Origin: an uncultured Bacteroidota bacterium
Lineage (GTDB): Bacteria; Bacteroidota; Bacteroidia; Chitinophagales; Chitinophagaceae
DNA length: 5,269 nucleotides
Reading direction: 5' to 3'
Assembly (NCBI GenBank): GCA_903906615.1
Contig: CAIVKT010000207.1
Span: forward strand, 1 to 5,269
In this document: in pieces, positions 1-5,269 of the stretch
How the letters are laid out: the number at the start of each line of letters is the position of its first letter
Numbering within the stretch: position 1 is the stretch's first letter
Made by a program: the position numbers and the translations under genes
Notes under the pieces: generated by a model
The model's database searches: none
What the model was told of the DNA's origin: nothing
What the model saw: only the letters and a program-made list of their open reading frames with translations

Positions 1-3000
1 CCAGCCTGCTGGCTGTTATGGAAGACGATGTGCCGCTGCTCCGTATAGTCAATGCCGGCGGCGAAGCCTGCACCACGCAGGTACTCTCCCGCTGGTCGGT
101 GCCTACGCGCCGTTTTTACAACAGCTACGGTCCTACCGAAACCACCGTTACGTCATCACTCATTGCATTAAAGCCCGGCGATGCCATCACTATTGGTACT
201 CCCTTGCCCAACTACAACCTCGCTATTGTTGATGAAAAGCTGAACATCCTGCCTCGTGGCGAGAAAGGTGAGCTCATCATCACTGGTGCGGGTGTGTGCA
301 AAGGATACATCAATCTTCCGGAACTTACAGCTCAGAAATTTGTCCCCAAGCCACCGGCATTAGTTGGTCTGCCGGGAGATATGATATATAAAACAGGTGA
401 TGCAGCTATCATCAATGCAGATGGCACTGTGGATTTTCATGGCCGCTTTGACGACCAGGTGAAGCTGCGCGGCTACCGCATAGAGCTGGGCGAGATCGAA
501 ACTAAACTGAGCAACCTGCCCGATGTTACAGCCGCTGCCGTAGCTGTGAAACAGGATATTAACGGGCAAGACCACCTTGCCGGCTACATCGTGTGCGATG
601 ACCCTGTGAAAATGAATCAACAGCACATCCGCGATGAGCTGGCCAAAGTTTTGCCCGCCTACATGGTGCCAAGTGTCATCATGCAGTTGCCCGAAATGCC
701 CCGACTGCCCAGCGGCAAAATAAACAGGAAGGCGCTGCCTATACCTGCAATGTTGCTAGAGAATGCCGCAGCTATTACCAATGAGGTCATAGATATTGGT
801 GCCCCGCTGGGAGACAGGATGATAGCCGCATTACGCAAATTCTTCCCCAATCGCAATATAGAATTACAAAACGATTTCTTTACCGACCTCGGTGGCCATT
901 CTTTGCTTGCTGCGGCATTTGTATCCCGCTGCAGGCGGGAGGCCAATATACCGCAAGCTTCACTCAAAGATATATACCTGCACAGGCCACTCAGTGCGTT
1001 GGTTGCGCATTGGGAAAGCAAGCCGGTTGTACAACCTCGTGCTACCCGTGTGTTCAACGCCATCCCTAAAAAGCGCTTTATGCTTTGCTGGCTGGCGCAA
1101 ACGGTTTCTTTATTATTTATCTACGGTCTTTTTGCCGTGCAGATATTCTTTCCATACCTCGGCTACTACTATGTGGCAGAGGAAACTAAGAATATTACTT
1201 ATGGTATCACTACCGCGTTATGTTTGTTTTGCTTCATCCCGCCATTATTTGCCGCTTTCACTATTTCTATGAAGTGGCTGGTCATTGGTAAGATGAAGGA
1301 AGGGGATTACCCGCTGTGGGGTAGCTATTATTTCAGGTGGTGGTTTGTGAAAACTTTGCAGCGCCTGTTGCCTGCGCAGTTCCTCAACGGCACGCCCTTA
1401 TACAACGGCTATCTCCGCCGCATGGGCGTTAAGGTGGCCAAGGACGCTCAGCTCAGCGCCATCTCCATAGGTGCCGAGGACCTGGTAACCATAGGCAGCG
1501 ATGTCAGCATCAGTTCACAGGCCGTTCTCAATAATGCTTATGTCGAAGACGGAATGCTCAAGCTCCGCCGCATTACCCTTGGCGATCATGCCTACATAGG
1601 CAGCAGTGCGGTCATTGCAGGCGGTGCGCATATGGATGAGTGGAGCGAACTGCAGGACCTCAGCTACTTGCAGCAGGGCAAAACAATTAAGAATTTCGAA
1701 GTGTGGCAGGGTAGCCCGGCTGTGCTTAAAGAAACAAAGACCTATGCCGATATGCCACAGCCACTGCCCGTTTCAGATGGCAAGCGCAGGCGCTATTCCC
1801 TCATTTTTACGGTATCGCTGCTGCTCTTCCCGTTTGTAGTACTGCTGCCATTATTGCCTACCATCATCATCATCAATAACCTCGATAACTCAACACCCGA
1901 TTACGACTTCAGTTACCTCATAGTTACCCCTTCGCTCGCGCTGAGTTACATCATCGTGTTTACATTGGTTACGGTCTTGCTTACCCGTTTATTGCAATGG
2001 GGCATCAAGCCGGGCAAGTATCCCATATATAGCTGGTTCTATGTGCGCAAGTGGTTTGCCGATCAGCTCATGTCTTTATCGCTGATCGTATTGCATCCTA
2101 TTTATGCCACTGTATACATCTCCTTGCTCTTCCGTGCGCTCGGTGCCAAGGTGGGCAAGAATACCGAAATATCTACAGCAAGCAGCGTTACTCATCCATT
2201 GCTTACTATAGGCAAAGGCTCGTTTGTGGCCGATGCCGTTACGCTGGGAGAGTCAGATGTTCGCGGGCAACAGTTGATCCTGGAGCGTACCATTATAGGT
2301 AACAATAGTTTTGTAGGTAATAGCGCACTCATACCACAGGGCTACAACCTGCCCAATCGTATGCTTATTGGTGTGCTGTCTACGCCGCCATCAAAAGAAC
2401 AATTGGACCAGGAGAGTACTGCCCGCGATTGGTTCGGATCTCCTGCTATCGCATTGCCCCGCAGGCAGGCCAGCCGCACCTTTGCTACCGAACTCACCGC
2501 GCGGCCATCAGCCGGCAAGGTACTGGCCCGTAGTATGGTCGAGTTCATCCGCATACTCATACCCGAAACTGTGATCCTAATTTGCAGCATCTTTTTCATC
2601 GCCTACGGCCATGATCTCGTGGTCAATAATAAATGGTGGGAGATCATACTCGAATTACCATTTTACTATCTGTTCTTCATGGGGCTGCCGGCTTTCTTCG
2701 TCACCGTTGCGCTCAAATGGCTTGTTGTGGGTAAGTACAAGCCCGAACAAAAGCCTATGTGGACATCGAAGGTGTGGCGCAGCGAGGCCATCACATCCAC
2801 CTACGAAGCCCTCTCTGTGCCCTTCCTGCTCGACTTTATGCGTGGTACGCCATGGGTGCCCATCATGCTCCGTTTCCTCGGTGCAAAGACAGGCAAGCGT
2901 GTATGGATGAATACTACTGATATTACAGAGTACGATATGGTAAGTATCGGCGATGATACAGCTCTCAACGAAGACTGTGGGCCACAAACCCACCTCTTTG

Positions 3001-3188
3001 AAGACAGGGTAATGAAGGTAGGCCCGGTGAAGATAGGCGCGCGTTGCAGCATCGGTGCCCGTACCATCATCCTATATGATAGCGAGATAGGCGACAACGT
3101 AAACATCGAATCACTCTCCCTGCTCATGAAAGGCGAGAACCTCCAATCCAACAGCGAATGGGGTGGTAGCCCGGTAAAGCCGGTGTAG
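1..3188 (+). CDS. Pls/PosA-family non-ribosomal peptide synthetase (A-T-membrane/LbH tandem), 5' truncated
   Basis: The frame is open from the left edge (first whole codon at base 3), so the ATG at 18 is internal, not the start. Numbered from that Met, 1056 residues are visible. Adenylation motifs: NSYGPTETT (35-43, A5), GELIITG (84-90, A6), YKTGD (124-128, A7), GRFDDQVKLRGYRIELGEIE (142-161, A8) and PSGKINRKAL with catalytic Lys234 (A10). A carrier domain follows (about 262-332), with phosphopantetheine Ser295 in GGHSL. The rest holds six hydrophobic segments in pairs (about 353-378, 394-423, 593-619, 632-657, 842-863, 876-904), each pair followed by a hexapeptide-repeat beta-helix domain. 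The three domains end in matching W-x-GSP motifs (563-567, 805-809, 1048-1052). This matches epsilon-poly-L-lysine synthetase (about 1320 residues), in which the tandem C-terminal domains join amino-acid monomers at the membrane. Roughly 300 N-terminal residues (A1-A4) are missing. No classical condensation or thioesterase domain is visible. The product is unknown; family assignment is confident, and lysine as substrate is only a possibility. Confidence 0.93.
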   Translation, partial: SLLAVMEDDVPLLRIVNAGGEACTTQVLSRWSVPTRRFYNSYGPTETTVTSSLIALKPGDAITIGTPLPNYNLAIVDEKLNILPRGEKGELIITGAGVCKGYINLPELTAQKFVPKPPALVGLPGDMIYKTGDAAIINADGTVDFHGRFDDQVKLRGYRIELGEIETKLSNLPDVTAAAVAVKQDINGQDHLAGYIVCDDPVKMNQQHIRDELAKVLPAYMVPSVIMQLPEMPRLPSGKINRKALPIPAMLLENAAAITNEVIDIGAPLGDRMIAALRKFFPNRNIELQNDFFTDLGGHSLLAAAFVSRCRREANIPQASLKDIYLHRPLSALVAHWESKPVVQPRATRVFNAIPKKRFMLCWLAQTVSLLFIYGLFAVQIFFPYLGYYYVAEETKNITYGITTALCLFCFIPPLFAAFTISMKWLVIGKMKEGDYPLWGSYYFRWWFVKTLQRLLPAQFLNGTPLYNGYLRRMGVKVAKDAQLSAISIGAEDLVTIGSDVSISSQAVLNNAYVEDGMLKLRRITLGDHAYIGSSAVIAGGAHMDEWSELQDLSYLQQGKTIKNFEVWQGSPAVLKETKTYADMPQPLPVSDGKRRRYSLIFTVSLLLFPFVVLLPLLPTIIIINNLDNSTPDYDFSYLIVTPSLALSYIIVFTLVTVLLTRLLQWGIKPGKYPIYSWFYVRKWFADQLMSLSLIVLHPIYATVYISLLFRALGAKVGKNTEISTASSVTHPLLTIGKGSFVADAVTLGESDVRGQQLILERTIIGNNSFVGNSALIPQGYNLPNRMLIGVLSTPPSKEQLDQESTARDWFGSPAIALPRRQASRTFATELTARPSAGKVLARSMVEFIRILIPETVILICSIFFIAYGHDLVVNNKWWEIILELPFYYLFFMGLPAFFVTVALKWLVVGKYKPEQKPMWTSKVWRSEAITSTYEALSVPFLLDFMRGTPWVPIMLRFLGAKTGKRVWMNTTDITEYDMVSIGDDTALNEDCGPQTHLFEDRVMKVGPVKIGARCSIGARTIILYDSEIGDNVNIESLSLLMKGENLQSNSEWGGSPVKPV

Positions 3189-3205
3189 CTAAAAATGCTT
3201 AAGTT

Positions 3206-3976
3206 ATGAAAATATATGCGATTATCTTTTTGTGGCTTACGTGTTTCATCAATTCGTGTGGTACAGATAACAGGCCGCGCAATAGCCCTGTAGTTGTCGC
3301 TCATTTTTCAATAAAACTTTCTTCCGGTGTTGACTACGGATTTGGAGATAATGTCAATAATTCTATACTGACATTAAACACGATAACTGATTCAGGCTTT
3401 ACTTTTGAGATGAATGCAAAAGGCGGTGCTAATGTAGATCAGGTGTCTGGTTTTGCCTTGTTCTTAAACGATACTGAAGCTAGGTATAAAGAACAGAATG
3501 GGGTGGTTCACTTTACTTTACGGGATAACAGTATTATTGTTTCAGAGCAAGGTCAAAGCGGTGTGCTGGGTATTGAGTTTAATGGTGAATATGAGAAGGG
3601 ATTCGTTGTGCCCGGAGAAGATGCAGATACTGATCTCATATCTTTTATGGACTCGATAGCCAACGTTGACCTTAAAACAAGAGCCGGTAAAAAATATAGC
3701 GGTATAACTGATTGCATGGAAACATATTGGGACGAGGATACGCTTGATCCTGCTGGTTACAAAATTCATTCCGGTGGAATCAATGGTCTCGGCACTTTGT
3801 ACGAGGCTAAAATATTAACGAAAGGACACGTTTACTATTGCAGCCTTGTAGTGAATGATACGATCTTTCTCTATACCAACGATCATATTTACCTTGCCGA
3901 CAAAGAAAAAACACCTGTGACTATAGGTAAGTGGATGCCTAAAATGAAACATTCGGCTATCGTGATCCGCTATTGA
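3206..3976 (+). CDS. Predicted lipoprotein of unknown function
   Basis: This is a 256-residue protein with a short lipoprotein signal peptide. It has Lys2, a hydrophobic core at about 3-14 and a lipobox-like I15-N16-S17-C18, so mature protein would begin at Cys18 (CGTDNRP). The remainder has alternating hydrophobic/polar stretches typical of a beta-rich secreted protein, with two further cysteines (170, 212) and no other membrane segment. No family is recognised. The ATG at 3206 is chosen because it places the signal peptide exactly at the N-terminus. The leader before it is AT-rich with no clear Shine-Dalgarno, which is common in Bacteroidota. The gene starts 17 bases after the synthetase stop on the same strand, so co-transcription is likely. 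Its base composition is clearly more AT-rich than the synthetase, which may mean a separate origin or looser codon selection. It is not recognisable as GldD. Being a real gene is fairly sure; its function is not known. Confidence 0.85.
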   Translation: MKIYAIIFLWLTCFINSCGTDNRPRNSPVVVAHFSIKLSSGVDYGFGDNVNNSILTLNTITDSGFTFEMNAKGGANVDQVSGFALFLNDTEARYKEQNGVVHFTLRDNSIIVSEQGQSGVLGIEFNGEYEKGFVVPGEDADTDLISFMDSIANVDLKTRAGKKYSGITDCMETYWDEDTLDPAGYKIHSGGINGLGTLYEAKILTKGHVYYCSLVVNDTIFLYTNDHIYLADKEKTPVTIGKWMPKMKHSAIVIRY

Positions 3977-4008
3977 AAGTGCTGTTTGTTCGTGTAGAAC
4001 TGATAGCT

Positions 4009-4076
4009 CAACCAAACTTTCCCCGGCACAAGGTCCCGCTTTTTTGCGGGAGGGTCGGGGTTGTCTCGCGCAGGAC
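4009..4076. repeat. Tandem palindromic intergenic repeat, copy 1
   Basis: First of two imperfect direct copies spaced 77 bases apart, beginning CAACCAAACTT. Its core is a palindrome: an inner stem TCCCGC (4034-4039) / GCGGGA (4046-4051) closes a six-T loop, and an outer stem CCCCG (4021-4025) / CGGGG (4056-4060) encloses it across an asymmetric internal loop. A further short inverted pair TGTC/GACA lies at 4062-4065 and 4074-4077. There is no T-run after the hairpin on either strand, so it is not a classical intrinsic terminator. It resembles REP-type extragenic palindromes. Whether it recurs elsewhere in the genome cannot be seen here. Confidence 0.8.
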
Positions 4077-4085
4077 AGAATAATA

Positions 4086-4156
4086 CAACCAAACTTCCCC
4101 CGGCACATGGTCCCGCTTTTTCTGCGGGAGGGTCGGGGTTTGTCTCCCGCAGGAGA
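4086..4156. repeat. Tandem palindromic intergenic repeat, copy 2
   Basis: Second copy of the 4009-4076 element, differing by a few substitutions and one- or two-base insertions. The inner stem TCCCGC (4111-4116) / GCGGGA (4124-4129) is preserved with a seven-base TTTTTCT loop, and the outer stem CCCCG (4098-4102) / CGGGG (4134-4138) is also kept. The differences fall mainly in loops and homopolymer lengths. A third small stem TCTCC (4143-4147) / GGAGA (4152-4156) replaces the TGTC/GACA pair of copy 1. Retention of both stems between diverged copies suggests the fold, not the exact sequence, is maintained, though two copies are thin evidence. Confidence 0.8.
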
Positions 4157-4183
4157 AGCCCCTTTAGGGGTTTGGGGTTTTTC
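4156..4183 (+). terminator. Possible intrinsic terminator of the synthetase-lipoprotein transcript
   Basis: A small hairpin with stem CCCC (4159-4162) / GGGG (4167-4170) and loop TTTA can be extended by a G-T and two A-T pairs (4156-4158 with 4171-4173). It is followed on the + strand by TGGGG and then a T-rich tail running up to the gldE stop codon at 4184-4186. For the + strand this could end the transcript about 180 bases beyond the lipoprotein stop. On the - strand the hairpin has no T-run after it, so it is a poor terminator for gldE. The GGGG that interrupts the tail and the short stem keep confidence low; it may just be part of the repeat cluster. Confidence 0.35.
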
Positions 4184-5269
4184 TTACTCCTCTTCCTCCT
4201 CCACCGCAGGGTGTATTGTCATCTTCACGCGCTGTATGCGCATCTTATCCAGCGCCATCACCGTGAATTCGTAATTGTCCTGCTTCACCACCTCATTCAC
4301 TTTCGGGAATTTGCCCGAGATCTCCAATATCAACCCAGCCAGCGAGTCACTCTCGCCGCGCGCCTTTTCAAAAGTATCAGAAGGTATGCCTATGATGCGG
4401 CACACATCATTGATCAGTGTCTTGCCTTCAAAAATAAAATTGGTGTCGTCTATTTTTTTGTACTGTAGGTCTTCTTCGTCAAACTCATCCTTTATGTCGC
4501 CGATGATCTCCTCCATAATATCCTCCAGCGTGATGATGCCCGACGTGCCGCCAAACTCATCCACCACTATTGCGAAGTGTATGCGCTTCTGCTGAAACTC
4601 TTTCAGCAGGTCTTCTATCAGTTTACCTTCATGTACAAAGTAGGCGCTACGTATCAGCGTGTGCCACTCAAAATCATCCTTGTTGATGTGTGGCAAAAAG
4701 TCCTTGGTGTGTATCACACCGGCTACTTTATCTAAGCTCTCTTTATACACCGGCAGTCGGGAGTAGCCCGCTTCCAGGCAATAGTGGCGCACCTCGGCAA
4801 AGGTCATATCATGGTCTATGCCGCTCACATCCATACGTGTGCGCATCACTTGCCGTGCCGATATGTTGCCGAATTTAAGTATCCCTTTAAAGATGTTTAC
4901 CTCTTCCTTGGTTGCCGTATGTCCCACCGTCAGTTCTATGGCATGTTCAAAGTCTTCATTGCTGATGTTCTTATTGATCTTGCTGCCCAACTTGCTTTCT
5001 ATAAAGCTGGTGGAGCTTACTAAGGTGCTGCTGATCGGCTTGAATATCGAGAACAACACCCTGATGAAGGAAGAGGCGAAAAGTGCCATTCTTAGATTGT
5101 TCTGTGTAGCATATACCTTGGGCAGCACCTCGCCAAACAGAACCAGTAAGAACGTAACGCTCACCACCTGTATCAGGAACGATAGTACCTGGTTCAGCCC
5201 CGGCGCTATCATCGAGTTAATGAGCACATTCGTGGAAATAACAATGGCTATATTGATGAAGTTATTGGC
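4184..5269 (-). CDS. gldE: GldE-like gliding-motility-associated CNNM/CBS membrane protein, 5' truncated
   Basis: The frame is open through the right edge: 14 codons reading ANNFINIAIVISTN precede the GTG at 5227, so that GTG is not a real start. Of the protein, 361 residues are visible; GldE proteins are usually about 430-450, so roughly 80 are missing. Numbered from the window edge, the remaining DUF21/CNNM part has hydrophobic segments at about 4-21 and 26-45, then FGEVLPK (45-51), a hallmark of this domain. A CBS pair follows (about 125-262) with VVDEFGGTSG at 235-244 and the acidic EDIMEEIIGDI stretch just after. A CorC_HlyC domain (about 268-354) and a five-Glu tail end the protein. CorC/HlyC proteins are linked to Mg/Co efflux; in Flavobacterium johnsoniae GldE supports gliding and works with the lipoprotein GldD. 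The LPKVYA...FIRVLFSIFKPIS region and VNIFKGILKFG fit GldE better than general CorC, by memory only. The gene is convergent with the lipoprotein gene, and no gldD follows it. Confidence 0.85.
   Translation of the reverse strand, partial: ANNFINIAIVISTNVLINSMIAPGLNQVLSFLIQVVSVTFLLVLFGEVLPKVYATQNNLRMALFASSFIRVLFSIFKPISSTLVSSTSFIESKLGSKINKNISNEDFEHAIELTVGHTATKEEVNIFKGILKFGNISARQVMRTRMDVSGIDHDMTFAEVRHYCLEAGYSRLPVYKESLDKVAGVIHTKDFLPHINKDDFEWHTLIRSAYFVHEGKLIEDLLKEFQQKRIHFAIVVDEFGGTSGIITLEDIMEEIIGDIKDEFDEEDLQYKKIDDTNFIFEGKTLINDVCRIIGIPSDTFEKARGESDSLAGLILEISGKFPKVNEVVKQDNYEFTVMALDKMRIQRVKMTIHPAVEEEEE

Noticed and set aside
18..20. ATG as the start of the synthetase gene
   Set aside because: The frame stays open to the window edge and reads SLLAV, continuing an adenylation domain whose A1-A4 motifs must lie upstream.
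659..1063. 134-residue reading frame on the - strand inside the carrier-domain region
   Set aside because: It is antisense to clear A10 and carrier motifs; it looks like a shadow of the coding frame.
3189..3205. A separate promoter for the lipoprotein gene in the 17-base gap
   Set aside because: The gap is too short, and no Bacteroidota-type -33/-7 pair was seen just upstream.
2801..3304. 167-residue reading frame on the - strand across the synthetase end and the lipoprotein start
   Set aside because: It is antisense to two well-supported genes and has no recognisable domain.
4009..4156. Short CRISPR-like array
   Set aside because: There are only two units, the spacer between them is about 10 bases and the units themselves are long palindromes; no cas gene is present.
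4044..4468. Two overlapping + strand reading frames starting in the palindromic repeats
   Set aside because: They translate the non-coding repeats and then run antisense through the CorC_HlyC domain of gldE; such repeat-derived frames are not credible genes.
5225..5227. GTG as the start of the GldE-like protein
   Set aside because: Fourteen in-frame codons upstream to the window edge encode typical DUF21 membrane sequence (NNFINIAIVI), so the gene begins outside the window.

Overview
The window looks like a chromosomal segment from a Bacteroidota bacterium, probably from the Chitinophagales/Sphingobacteriia side. The clues are a GldE-type CNNM/CBS protein, an orphan lipoprotein with an AT-rich leader and no clear Shine-Dalgarno sequence, and GC-rich palindromic intergenic repeats. 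This placement is an inference from gene content; no rRNA or other phylogenetic marker is present. There are three protein-coding genes. Two are cut by the window edges, and no RNA gene, IS element or CRISPR array was seen.

Left region (1-3188, + strand): the 3' four-fifths or so of a large Pls/PosA-type non-ribosomal peptide synthetase. It has the second half of an adenylation domain (motifs A5-A10), one carrier domain with an intact GGHSL serine, and a long C-terminal region with six membrane segments and three tandem left-handed beta-helix (hexapeptide) domains. This is the layout of epsilon-poly-L-lysine synthetase and its relatives. They are stand-alone, membrane-embedded enzymes that join amino-acid monomers without classical condensation or thioesterase domains. 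The monomer cannot be read here because half of the specificity pocket lies off the left edge.

Middle (3206-3976, + strand): a 256-residue predicted lipoprotein of unknown function starts only 17 bases after the synthetase stop and is visibly more AT-rich. It is probably co-transcribed with the synthetase, but nothing in its sequence proves a shared role.

Convergent intergenic region (3977-4183): two tandem imperfect copies of a palindromic element about 70 bases long (77-base spacing), followed by a CCCC-TTTA-GGGG hairpin with a T-rich tail. These sit between the stop codons of the lipoprotein gene and the gene on the other strand and may end or insulate transcription.

Right region (4184-5269, - strand): the C-terminal 361 residues of a GldE-like protein (DUF21/CNNM membrane part, CBS pair, CorC_HlyC domain), open at the right edge. 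Its usual Bacteroidota partner gldD does not follow it here.

The most interesting item is the Pls/PosA-type synthetase in a Bacteroidota context with an adjacent lipoprotein. The family architecture is known, but the product of this enzyme is not apparent.
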